Positions 20,381-29,439 of a stretch of DNA of 64,000 nt are shown here, one piece after another. How positions within the stretch are numbered: position 1 is the first letter of the stretch; every line of letters begins with the position of its first letter. A model generated the notes under the pieces. It was not told the origin of the DNA. It did no database searches and saw only the letters and a program-made list of their open reading frames with translations. The position numbers and the translations under genes were made by a program. Source of the DNA: Saccharicrinis aurantiacus (GTDB lineage: Bacteria; Bacteroidota; Bacteroidia; Bacteroidales; Marinilabiliaceae); assembly GCF_001660705.2 (NCBI RefSeq), contig NZ_LYBV02000018.1, positions 61,954 through 125,953 of the forward strand, written 5' to 3'.

Positions 20381-20421
20381 GGCACCTTGAGATGGCTTCG
20401 TTCCTCGCCAAAACGAGCGCC
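20381..20421 (+). repeat. Dispersed palindromic repeat, copy A
   Basis: This 41-base intergenic element (CCTTGAGATGGCTTCGTTCC followed by CTCG/CGAG arms) matches copies at 29377-29414 and, inverted, at 50692-50732. The core CCTTGAGATTGCTTCGTACC plus a self-complementary tail ending GACGAGG resembles the widespread GTCATTGCGAGG-type bacterial palindromic repeats. Confidence 0.7.
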
Positions 20422-20489
20422 TAATTAATTTTTAAACCTCACTATATTGCAAGCACCTTGGTCTCTTATCTTTATTCATTTATTTATCT

Positions 20490-22328
20490 CTACAACTTCA
20501 ACTTATAATCGTGCGCACCTGGTGCAAAGTTACTTTTGAATACTTCGGTACCAATTGCATTGCTTCCTTTGCCCCAATTTACCTCTGCTCTATTGTCGCC
20601 AAGCACAATATTAATTAGCTTTTCTTTCATCTTTTTAGCCACCTTTTCGTACTCTTTATCAAAGGCTAAATTGTTCTTTTCGTCAGGATCATTTTTTGTA
20701 TAGTATAAAGCCGGATCAAGATCTTTATAACTCGCATTTAATGCCCATTCCATATTTACACCTCGCTTGGTGTTGGGGCGTGTTTGCATTGAAAAACAAT
20801 AATCTTTAGTTCGGATATATGCGCGAGGCCCAGTTACATGATGACTTTCGCCAACTATATAATCTCTTACAGGCGCTTCTTTGCTTACAACTTTTGCCAT
20901 ATCCATACCATCTAAATAGGCATATTCCTTGGTATTGACTTTAGCACCTGCTGCACCTAAAATGGTTGGAGCTATATCTACAAACTCAGTAAAATTGCGA
21001 ACTACTTTACCCGCTGGAAACGCTTTTTTATCAGAAGAAACCACAACAATTGGGTTATGACTATCCACATCCCAAGGCGTAAACTTTGATACTGCACCGT
21101 GGTCGTTTAGTTTCCAACCATGATCGCCACAAACGAAAACTACCATCCACTCCTGCTTCATTTTTTCACTATAAGCAACAAAAGCATCCACAGACTCTCC
21201 CACAAGGGCATCGCCATAGGCACAAAAAGCATAATAATCTTGTATCATTTTCTGCTTTTCCTCTTCGCTAAAATCGTTAGAGTAGCTCTTTTTCACTTGC
21301 TTCTTAAGTTGCTCAGGCATTTTTTTCCATTCAGCATCATCTAGCTCGGGTACCTTATAAGTATGTTCTTGAAAACGTGCTCGGTAATCAGCTGGTGGCA
21401 ATACTGGCGTATGCGGAAAATCGAATCCAATATGGCAAAATAGAGGTTTAGAAGTATCTACGCCTTTATATGTTTTGGTTCCTACTAGAAAGTTTTCGTT
21501 CTGATTATTCAGGAAATCGATAAATGTAGATGTATAATATCCATCTCTTGTTTTACCTGCCGGGCGCGAACTTACACCTGCTAATATTCCCGGACTAAAA
21601 ACTGTTTCGGGATGATCAGGTGAGTGTTTACGCATAAAGTCGTACTTATCGTAAGCTTCTTGTGCCATTCCTGCAAACTGCGGATTTTCCTTTTCAAGCT
21701 TCTCTGAGATGTAATAATACTTGCCATCCTCATCAATAAAATACTCAACACTGGTTTTAATTTGCTCCTTCAGTTTTTGTCCGTTTACTTCTTTAGGGCC
21801 CCATTTTTTACCCCATGCAGTTAATCCTTCATCGGCAAGAATCCTAGAATCTATATCCGTTTGGTACATATTTTCCTTTACCGCTTTTCCGTTTTTTATG
21901 GTGCGCAAACGAATCCCTAGTTTACCAAAATGAACCGTTTGATAACCCAGCTTCTCCATGGCTTCAGGAAGGTGTGGGTACGAATTTTCGGTATTGTTAT
22001 TATGGTACTCGAACTGATAAACGCCCGATCGGAACGGATAACGCCCGTAATGCATGGAAGCTCGTGATGGCGCACAACCGGTAGCCTGACAATAGGTATT
22101 GATAAATGTTGTTCCCTCTTTTGTTAATCGATCGGTATTGGGAGACTCTACATAACCCAACTTACTTATTTCATTACCTGTAAGCATTTTATTAAATGCT
22201 CTGATGGCATCATATCGATGATCGTCAGTTAATACCCAAAGAATATTTGGTTGCTGCTGCGCTATTGCACTCTTGCCAATTGTAAACAAGGCTACAAAGG
22301 CCAATAGTATTGAATATACCTTATTCAT
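20490..22328 (-). CDS. S1-family sulfatase, tandem copy B
   Basis: Paralogue of the sulfatases on either side. The ATG at 22328 gives signal peptide MNKVYSILLAFVALFTIGKS ending AIAQ; the longer frame from 22376 overlaps the end of copy C and is not needed. It carries LTDDHRYDA, CAPSRASM (formylglycine Cys about 85), FPHTPVLPPADYR, CGDHGWKLNDHG and the shared C terminus NFAPGAHDYKLKL. About 145 bases containing a dispersed repeat separate it from copy A, and 11 bases separate it from copy C, so B and C are co-transcribed. The divergence among copies suggests different sulfate positions or chain lengths rather than pure gene dosage; this is inference. Confidence 0.92.
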   Translation of the reverse strand: MNKVYSILLAFVALFTIGKSAIAQQQPNILWVLTDDHRYDAIRAFNKMLTGNEISKLGYVESPNTDRLTKEGTTFINTYCQATGCAPSRASMHYGRYPFRSGVYQFEYHNNNTENSYPHLPEAMEKLGYQTVHFGKLGIRLRTIKNGKAVKENMYQTDIDSRILADEGLTAWGKKWGPKEVNGQKLKEQIKTSVEYFIDEDGKYYYISEKLEKENPQFAGMAQEAYDKYDFMRKHSPDHPETVFSPGILAGVSSRPAGKTRDGYYTSTFIDFLNNQNENFLVGTKTYKGVDTSKPLFCHIGFDFPHTPVLPPADYRARFQEHTYKVPELDDAEWKKMPEQLKKQVKKSYSNDFSEEEKQKMIQDYYAFCAYGDALVGESVDAFVAYSEKMKQEWMVVFVCGDHGWKLNDHGAVSKFTPWDVDSHNPIVVVSSDKKAFPAGKVVRNFTEFVDIAPTILGAAGAKVNTKEYAYLDGMDMAKVVSKEAPVRDYIVGESHHVTGPRAYIRTKDYCFSMQTRPNTKRGVNMEWALNASYKDLDPALYYTKNDPDEKNNLAFDKEYEKVAKKMKEKLINIVLGDNRAEVNWGKGSNAIGTEVFKSNFAPGAHDYKLKL

Positions 22329-22338
22329 ATTTAATTTT

Positions 22339-24195
22339 TTATAGATTAATTTTATGATCGTGTGCCCCTGGTGCAAAGTTGCTACGCTTTACTTCTGTAC
22401 CAATTGCCTTGGTATTTTTTCCATAATTATCGCCACCCCAATTGATTTCTGCTCTGTCATCACCAATCACAATATCCAGTAATTTTTTCTTCAATTTCAT
22501 GGCTACCTTTTTATATTCTGGATCATAGGCCAAGTTATTCTTTTCATCAGGATCCTTTGATGTGTTATATAATGCAGGGTCTAATTCTTTATAGCTTGCC
22601 TTCATAGCCCAATCCATATTTTCTCCTCGTTTAGAATTAGGACGCGTTTTTACTGAAAACATATAATCTTTGGTGCGGATATAAGCTCTAGGTCCTATGG
22701 CATGATGACTTTCGCCAATTACATAATCGCGAGCAGGTATTTCACCCGATGCCACTTTTTCTAAATCAAAACCATCTAAATGACTGAATTTGCTTTGATT
22801 TACATTTGCTCCTGCAGCACTTAAAATAGTTGGTGCAATATCTACAAACTCCGTAAAATTGCGAACTACTTTCCCGGCAGGGAATTTCGTTTTATCAGAT
22901 GATACCACAATAATTGGGTTATGACTGTCCACTTCCCATGGTGTGTTTTTAGCTATAGAACCATGCTCATTCAATTTCCACCCGTGATCACCGCAAACAT
23001 ATACAATCATCCAAGGTTGATTTTGTTTTTCACTATACGCAATAAAAGCATCGGAAGCTTTACCAATTAAATCATCGCCATAGGCACAAAAAGCATAGTA
23101 ATCTTGCACCATTTTTTGCTTCTGCTCATCTGTAAAATCGTCGGAATAACTATTGGTTACACGCTTCTGAAAAGCTTTGGCCATCTTCTTAAACTCTTCA
23201 TCAGTTAACTCAGGCATTTTATATTTATGCTTCTGAAAACGCTTGCGATAATCCTCAGGCGGTAATACTGGTGTATGCGGAAAATCATATCCTATATGAC
23301 AAAATAGTGGTTTAGAAGTATCTACTCCGTCAAATAAATGACTTCCTGATTTAAATGATTTATTTTCATTTTCTAAATAAGAAATAAATGCTGTATTGTA
23401 ATTCCCATCACGCGTTTTACCAGCTGGCTGAGGACTTACTCCTGCCAATACTCCTTTACTAAATGCAGTTTCTACATCACCCTTTTTATTGTTATACTTG
23501 TACAATAAATCATACCTATCGTGTGCTTTTTGAGCCATTCCTGCAAACTGAGGGTTTTCCTTTTCAAGCTTTTCTGATTTGTAATAAACCGTACCATCTG
23601 CATCTTTAAAATAAGCTACATTGCGAATTGGCTTAACCAACTTAACGCCATCAATCTCTTTTAGAATAGGTCTTTTTCCCCATTCAGGGAGCATATCTAC
23701 TTCAAACAACTTTGAATCAATATCTGATTGATAAATTGGATAATTAACTGCTTTTCCATCCTTAAGCGTACGAATACGAACCCCTAATTTACCAACATGC
23801 ATTGTTTGGTAGCCTAGCTTTACCATTTCTTCAGGTAAAAGCGGATAAGAGTTATCTGTATTATTATTGAAATACTCAAATTGATAAATTCCAGAACGCC
23901 ACGGATAGCGACCCATATGCATAGATGCCCTTGAGGGCGCACATCCTTGTGCCTGGCAATAAGTATTAATAAATGTTGTGCCTTGTGCAGCCAAACGATC
24001 TACATTTGGTGACTCAACGTAACCTAAGGCACTATTCTCTCTTCCGTGCAACATTTTATTAAATGCACTAATGGCATCGTAACGCTGATCATCAGTTAAT
24101 ACCCAAAGTACATTGGGCTGTTGCTGTGCTACAACTTGTTTATTTACTGTAAAAATTGCCATGCAAGCTATGGCTAATAGGTATATCTTATTCAT
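22339..24195 (-). CDS. S1-family sulfatase, tandem copy C
   Basis: A sulfatase of 618 residues with signal peptide MNKIYLLAIACMAIFTVNKQ ending VVAQ. Key motifs are LTDDQRYDA (His of copies A and B replaced by Gln), CAPSRASMHMGRYPW (formylglycine Cys about 85), FPHTPVLPPEDYR and CGDHGWKLNEHG. Near the C terminus it has a short insertion (GGDNYGKN) absent from copies A and B. It starts 20 bases after the T9SS-tagged propeller gene, so the propeller protein and sulfatases C and B form one transcription unit. The three copies are oriented head to tail. Confidence 0.92.
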   Translation of the reverse strand: MNKIYLLAIACMAIFTVNKQVVAQQQPNVLWVLTDDQRYDAISAFNKMLHGRENSALGYVESPNVDRLAAQGTTFINTYCQAQGCAPSRASMHMGRYPWRSGIYQFEYFNNNTDNSYPLLPEEMVKLGYQTMHVGKLGVRIRTLKDGKAVNYPIYQSDIDSKLFEVDMLPEWGKRPILKEIDGVKLVKPIRNVAYFKDADGTVYYKSEKLEKENPQFAGMAQKAHDRYDLLYKYNNKKGDVETAFSKGVLAGVSPQPAGKTRDGNYNTAFISYLENENKSFKSGSHLFDGVDTSKPLFCHIGYDFPHTPVLPPEDYRKRFQKHKYKMPELTDEEFKKMAKAFQKRVTNSYSDDFTDEQKQKMVQDYYAFCAYGDDLIGKASDAFIAYSEKQNQPWMIVYVCGDHGWKLNEHGSIAKNTPWEVDSHNPIIVVSSDKTKFPAGKVVRNFTEFVDIAPTILSAAGANVNQSKFSHLDGFDLEKVASGEIPARDYVIGESHHAIGPRAYIRTKDYMFSVKTRPNSKRGENMDWAMKASYKELDPALYNTSKDPDEKNNLAYDPEYKKVAMKLKKKLLDIVIGDDRAEINWGGDNYGKNTKAIGTEVKRSNFAPGAHDHKINL

Positions 24196-24215
24196 AATTA
24201 ATAATTATATGTTTC

Positions 24216-27200
24216 TTACTCTTTTACAAAACGCTTCTTATAACTTGATTCAGATTTTACTATTTCTATAATATAAATACCCGAAATTAGGTCTCCAACG
24301 GAGATTGTCATAGTGTTTGTATTTACTATAACTGGTTTACTTATTTGCTTTACAGTTTCACCTGATAAAGCATATATGTTTACATATGAATTACTAAGTA
24401 TTTCAGATTTACCCGAAACAGTCAGCTTATCTTTTGTTGGGGTAGGAAAAATTTTAATGTCATCATCTGAATAAATAAGATCAAGACCTGTTACTGTATC
24501 TACATTTACGGTTACGGAAACTTCCTTATCTGAATAAGGCAATAATGCTTTTACTTTTGCAGTACCAATTGATAAACCAGTCAATAATCCGTTATCATTG
24601 ATGCTTACAATATTTGTATTTTCATTAAGCCAAACCACACTGTTTTTATAGGTAGCATCGTTTGGCTGAATAGTTAGTTCTAATTGATGCTGCTCTCCTA
24701 CTTTTAGATTAACATTGTCATTTAGTATATTCATACTTGTGGCAGCGACAGCCTCAATTGCAAAAGGGTCGGTGGCAGTATACCATCCACTACCATATGT
24801 AGATGCATAATATTTACCCGGAACATAATTATCTATGGCTAGATCGTTTACACGATCTGACTGCCCGTTACCCCTGTTTATTTTTATCCAATTATCGCCG
24901 CCATCTTTAGAAAGGTAAGTGCCGGCATTTCTTCCTTCAATATTATTATTGGATAGTGTAGAAAGCATAATTGTGTTGGCATCCCAAAGAGCAGTTTCAA
25001 CTCTAAATACCCACGGATAATCAAAAATCTTAGTCCACGATGCCATATTATCGTCGCTCATCCATAAGCCACCATCATTAGCCTCAGCATTTTTACTACC
25101 TGAAGTAATATATACCTTCCCATTTTTAGCAAAATGAATATCGTTTATTCCGAAAGAACCTGAAATATCCTTTGTATTATCTACTTCTGACCAGTTTTCT
25201 CCATTATCAACAGATTTAAATAATCCGCCATTACTGTGCTGAATGGTTACATATATTGTATTCTCATTATTGGGGTCTATTGCTATTTTTGTTGCATCAA
25301 ATGAACTAGGTAAGCCATTATGAATTTGCTTCCATGTAGCTCCGCCATCGCTTGATTTATGAACGCCAATACCATATTCCGAATCGCCTACAAAGGCTAT
25401 GTCCAAGGTTCTACTAGGTACTACAAAATACATATTATCCGGATTGACCGGATCAATTGTCAGATGCAATTGGTGCGCTCGTGGATTACCACTTGTGCTT
25501 CCTAATTCTGGAATTGGATCTCCATGTACATCCCAAGTTTCGCCACCATCAATGGAGCGCAATAACTTACCCCTATTGGCCTGACGGAAAAACATGGCAT
25601 AATGAATATCTGTATTATGAGGATGAATTGCATAGCAACTTAACGACGACTCTGAACTAGAAATACGCACTGGTAAAACTGCCTGTGCCCCCTCTCGTAC
25701 TAAATCACCATCATCAGTTGTAATACACAGTTGGTTTTCCCCAGCAGCGCAGTACACCTTATCAGCAATGGCATTGTGTTGAAAGAAACCATGACCCGGA
25801 ACATTACTGTTTCCTGCACCAACTAAATTAGGTGAGTCTGTCCCTGTGTATTCATCGTCAATATCTAACCAAGTAAGACCATTATCATAACTAAACAAGG
25901 AAATTTTTGCCATCTGAGTATGCAATACAGTACCATCGCAATTAAACTTTACAAAGTTACAACCCTTACGATCATATGGATCTCGGTTTACCCACTCGTG
26001 TAAATAACGCAAATGAATATTGGTTTCCAACGGATTATTTCTTGTGGTAGTCCAATAATCGGCATCTGAAGAGCCCTCTGACCATTGGGTACCATTTCGC
26101 AAACACACATGCCAAGATATTCCTCCATCAGTGCTTCTCCATACCTGACCTGGCTTAAAGTTATTGGTTGACCCATTGGAAGTTTCATTATTTAAATACA
26201 GGTTATCTGGATTATTAGGGTCAATCTCTATGGTATTAAAACGATTAGTAAGCGCAGTAGGAAGTGATGGATATTGTGCCTCAAATTCGGCATCCGTCAT
26301 ATCAAAAGTATAAGCTCCCACACCATAGTAGCTTTCTCTAATATCTGAATTATCCTGAAAATAACTCAAATCAATGGCTAAATCGCCCTCAATTTTTTGC
26401 CAACTTTCTCCTCTATCGTTACTACGGAATAAACCACCAGCATCATCTTTTAGGGAGTTGCCATCAGCTACCCACATTGGGTTACTAATCACTATCATCA
26501 TTAAGGCGTCTTCATCCTCATCATAATAAGAAGCCATAGATCGTAAAACGGTATAATCTAGACCTGTGTTTTTCTCAACCCAACTATCTCCACCGTTTGT
26601 ACTTTTGTAGAAACCCGTATTGGTTGAGGCATACACAACATTTGAATTTTTAGGATCTACCATTAGGGTTTCAACTCCTGTGTTATCAGCCAAACCTGAA
26701 TTAATCAAAACCCAACTTTCTCCCTTATCGGTACTTTTCCATATTTTTTTTACACTATTGGCATCCAAAAGAGTTCCTAAGGGTTGCGAATTAGGATATA
26801 GGTTACTTCCTAAGTTTCTCATTTGCCCTGCTCCGGCATACCAGATATTATCGTCTTTCGGATCAACGGCTACTGCATCTACATAAATATCATCAAAAAT
26901 AGTTGTACTTAGGCTTGTCCAAGTACGACCTCTATCAGTGGTAAGATAAATACCCTGGTTTCGTTCATCGGTACACATACCAAAATCAGAATTCTGACGT
27001 GAGAAATCTAAACTGGTAATTTCTATGGCTCCTCTTTCCCCTCTTTTAAAATCCGATTCATCTTCGTTTAGAATGGTCTGATATGTTGCACCTCTATCAA
27101 ATGAAACATAGGAATTGCCCATATTGGGTCCGATAAAAAGAACATCAGGATCAGTAGGATGCCAAAATGCCGATTTATTATTCCCGCTCATTCCTGGTCC

Positions 27201-27812
27201 AAATTGAGTCCAAATAATATCCTCAGCTGAGCTAAGTTTCTTTGTTTTTAAGTCATCCCAAAAATTGGGTTCTCTTATTACTTGCTCAATTAAAATATCA
27301 TCTATATAAAACTCCCCATCACTAGTGGGGTTATTCCTGAAAGTGAATAAAACATAACCTTCCTCATCGGTAACCTGACTGATAAAAGTAGTTTCGTAAC
27401 GGGTAACATCAGTGCTTGAGTAGGCCATGTATATGGCACTTCCATTTACGTAATTTTTTGCACTATCGTAAACCTTAAGCATGCTGGCCTTACTACTAGT
27501 TGGATCAGGAACTACCGCTTTATAAGAAAAGGATATTTTATACTCTTCGCCCGCTTCAAACTTTATGTGAGAGGGAGTAGTTAAATTTGCCTTGGCTGTG
27601 CCGCTGTATGCAGGATCAAATTTTATATGGAAACCATACGAGCCACCAATTTTAGCTTGTTCTGATGGTTCAAAAATTAATGTACCAGAGCCAGAGGAAC
27701 TTTCCCATTCAGATAAATCGTTCCCCTCAAATTCGGCAACAAACACTGTTTCGTTTGAAAAAGCATTATTGCATCCTAAAAAAGTAATTATCAATAAGGC
27801 TAAATATTTCAT
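24216..27812 (-). CDS. GH74-like/BNR beta-propeller protein 1 with Big_2 and T9SS sorting domains
   Basis: A 1198-residue exported protein. The N terminus has a hydrophobic signal with FLGC, a possible lipobox. Residues about 25-175 form a carbohydrate-binding-like beta-sandwich (FEGNDLSEWESSSG, FYIDDILIEQV). Residues about 200-1010 form a long array of Asp-box repeats (KSTDKGESWVLI, RSTDGGISWHVC, KSSDGGATWKQI), as in GH74/VPS10 twin propellers. A Big_2 Ig domain follows, then a T9SS domain (IFPTPTKDKLTVSG ... GIYIIEI ... KKRFVKE). The position matching the GH74 nucleophile block reads IGPNMGNSY, with Asn where paralogues have Asp. It may bind glycan or be a different enzyme. It precedes three sulfatases. 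Confidence 0.82.
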   Translation of the reverse strand: MKYLALLIITFLGCNNAFSNETVFVAEFEGNDLSEWESSSGSGTLIFEPSEQAKIGGSYGFHIKFDPAYSGTAKANLTTPSHIKFEAGEEYKISFSYKAVVPDPTSSKASMLKVYDSAKNYVNGSAIYMAYSSTDVTRYETTFISQVTDEEGYVLFTFRNNPTSDGEFYIDDILIEQVIREPNFWDDLKTKKLSSAEDIIWTQFGPGMSGNNKSAFWHPTDPDVLFIGPNMGNSYVSFDRGATYQTILNEDESDFKRGERGAIEITSLDFSRQNSDFGMCTDERNQGIYLTTDRGRTWTSLSTTIFDDIYVDAVAVDPKDDNIWYAGAGQMRNLGSNLYPNSQPLGTLLDANSVKKIWKSTDKGESWVLINSGLADNTGVETLMVDPKNSNVVYASTNTGFYKSTNGGDSWVEKNTGLDYTVLRSMASYYDEDEDALMMIVISNPMWVADGNSLKDDAGGLFRSNDRGESWQKIEGDLAIDLSYFQDNSDIRESYYGVGAYTFDMTDAEFEAQYPSLPTALTNRFNTIEIDPNNPDNLYLNNETSNGSTNNFKPGQVWRSTDGGISWHVCLRNGTQWSEGSSDADYWTTTRNNPLETNIHLRYLHEWVNRDPYDRKGCNFVKFNCDGTVLHTQMAKISLFSYDNGLTWLDIDDEYTGTDSPNLVGAGNSNVPGHGFFQHNAIADKVYCAAGENQLCITTDDGDLVREGAQAVLPVRISSSESSLSCYAIHPHNTDIHYAMFFRQANRGKLLRSIDGGETWDVHGDPIPELGSTSGNPRAHQLHLTIDPVNPDNMYFVVPSRTLDIAFVGDSEYGIGVHKSSDGGATWKQIHNGLPSSFDATKIAIDPNNENTIYVTIQHSNGGLFKSVDNGENWSEVDNTKDISGSFGINDIHFAKNGKVYITSGSKNAEANDGGLWMSDDNMASWTKIFDYPWVFRVETALWDANTIMLSTLSNNNIEGRNAGTYLSKDGGDNWIKINRGNGQSDRVNDLAIDNYVPGKYYASTYGSGWYTATDPFAIEAVAATSMNILNDNVNLKVGEQHQLELTIQPNDATYKNSVVWLNENTNIVSINDNGLLTGLSIGTAKVKALLPYSDKEVSVTVNVDTVTGLDLIYSDDDIKIFPTPTKDKLTVSGKSEILSNSYVNIYALSGETVKQISKPVIVNTNTMTISVGDLISGIYIIEIVKSESSYKKRFVKE

Positions 27813-27839
27813 TATAGGGGTTTAAGTGTATTAATGCAT

Positions 27840-29261
27840 TTATTGTTTTTTTGGTAAGATGATTTCCCAATCATCGGTGCAAAATGATGACGCTGGTAAG
27901 CCGGCAGTATTATAAAGGCTGCCCTCAAAATAACTATTCCAACCATATCGGACCGATGTTGGCTTGCTAACATCTTTACTCCAGACTTGTAAAACTGTTC
28001 CGCGCTTCACTATTTTTGCTTGCGCAGGATGAAAGACACCATCGGCACCAGCCACCTCAAAATTGCTTAAAGGCTTACCCATGCTTGTGATGCCGATAGG
28101 GGCATGATTAAAGCGAACCATTGCCTTACCTTCAGCAACTTCCATTGATTTATAAATAGGGCCCGAAGGAATAATATAATCTTTACCATAGGTTTTGGAC
28201 AATGCCCAAAAAGCCAATCGCTGCCCTACTTCTTTCTTCCTTGGGGGATGAATGCACTTTTGCGACCCAAGATCATTAATACAAGCCATGCCCGTATTTT
28301 CAAAAGTTAACATTGTTTTTAACTGCGCTTGCTGCACGCCTACCCAACCTTTAACATTATAACCATAGGGCGCTATTTGTACGAAATAGAAAGGAAAATC
28401 GCCTTGTGCCCAGTTATCTCTCCAACTTTTAATCATGGCTGGAAACAAACGAGAATATTGTTCTGGATCCCATCTATTACCTTCTCCTTGATACCAAATA
28501 GTTCCTTTTATTCCGTATGGGATTAAAGGATTAATCATACCATTATATAAAGCAGTTGCTGTTTTCTGTGTATACTCCTTTTGCATATCCGCTTTAAACT
28601 CAGGAAACTCTGTTTCAATAACATTATTTGGTGACCAGGCTTGAGCAGGTGTTCCTCCAACATTACTAGATATTAAGCCAATGGGTACACCCAATTGTTT
28701 TTGTAACAAACTACCAAAATGATAACCTACAGCGCTAAAACTGCCCACTGTTTCGGGGTTACATTGCGTCCAATTGCCCTTACATTCTGTAAGGGGCGTT
28801 TCGCTTACTTCCCTTTCTATTGTGATAAATCTGATTTGGCTATTACTACTATTCATAATGGTTTCCTGGCTACCCTCGATATGTTGACCAGAGTTACCTT
28901 GTAATTTCATAGCCATGTTTGATTGCCCTGTGCATAACCAGACCTCACCAACAAGCACATCCTCAAAAGTGATTGTATTGTTTCCTTTTACAATTAACTG
29001 ATAAGGTCCACCAGCTTTTAAGGCATCCAACTTCACTTGCCATTTTCCGTTTTTATCTGCTATTGCTTTATGGGTTTGATTGGCAATAGATATACTTATT
29101 TTTTCGCCTTTTTTGGCTGTTCCCCATATGGGATTACGATGATTTTGCTGTAATACCATGTGACTTCCGAAAATACTCGGAAGCTTTACATCCGCGTAAA
29201 GCGAAATTGTGCTTATTGAAAGCACCATGATTAAGGTTAATGCTTTATTGAGATAATTCAT
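27840..29261 (-). CDS. Sialate O-acetylesterase-like (SASA/SGNH) carbohydrate esterase
   Basis: A 473-residue secreted esterase with signal peptide ending SLYA. It has the SASA pattern: LPSIFGSHMVLQQ at the N terminus, a small beta-domain insert (about 45-100), GEVWLCTGQSNM with catalytic Ser about 114, GTIWYQGEGN, and a C-terminal NDLG...IHPPRKKEVGQRLA block that supplies the Asp and His of the triad. Such enzymes remove O-acetyl groups from sialic acid or plant and algal polysaccharides. No sialidase or NAG pathway gene lies nearby, so deacetylation of the locus's polysaccharide is more likely than sialic acid metabolism. It is 27 bases upstream of propeller gene 1, so they are probably co-transcribed. 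Confidence 0.87.
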   Translation of the reverse strand: MNYLNKALTLIMVLSISTISLYADVKLPSIFGSHMVLQQNHRNPIWGTAKKGEKISISIANQTHKAIADKNGKWQVKLDALKAGGPYQLIVKGNNTITFEDVLVGEVWLCTGQSNMAMKLQGNSGQHIEGSQETIMNSSNSQIRFITIEREVSETPLTECKGNWTQCNPETVGSFSAVGYHFGSLLQKQLGVPIGLISSNVGGTPAQAWSPNNVIETEFPEFKADMQKEYTQKTATALYNGMINPLIPYGIKGTIWYQGEGNRWDPEQYSRLFPAMIKSWRDNWAQGDFPFYFVQIAPYGYNVKGWVGVQQAQLKTMLTFENTGMACINDLGSQKCIHPPRKKEVGQRLAFWALSKTYGKDYIIPSGPIYKSMEVAEGKAMVRFNHAPIGITSMGKPLSNFEVAGADGVFHPAQAKIVKRGTVLQVWSKDVSKPTSVRYGWNSYFEGSLYNTAGLPASSFCTDDWEIILPKKQ

Positions 29262-29376
29262 AGTGTGTTTTTTTCAAAAATTATTATATCTTTTTTAATT
29301 CCTTTTTAGTTTAAATACTTCCGAATAGAAACCTGACCTCAAGGCTATAACATTTGCTACACCAGCAATTGACATC

Positions 29377-29414
29377 TAGCCTTGAGATTGCTTCCTAAGT
29401 ACCAATGACGAGGC
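29377..29414 (+). repeat. Dispersed palindromic repeat, copy B
   Basis: TAGCCTTGAGATTGCTTCCT followed by a tail ending ATGACGAGGC matches the copies at 20381 and 50692. An upstream CTCAAGGCTA (29338-29347) is inverted relative to TAGCCTTGAG (29377-29386), so the region can fold into a larger hairpin between propeller gene 2 and the esterase gene. Confidence 0.65.
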
Positions 29415-29439
29415 TATTAGGTTCATCGCCTAAGACTAA

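Noticed and set aside
27840..29261. Sialic acid catabolism locus (esterase plus BNR 'sialidase' repeats)
   Set aside because: The Asp-box proteins lack the sialidase FRIP motif and Arg triad in the order expected, and no NanA, NanE or NanT-like genes are present. GH74-like architecture fits better.
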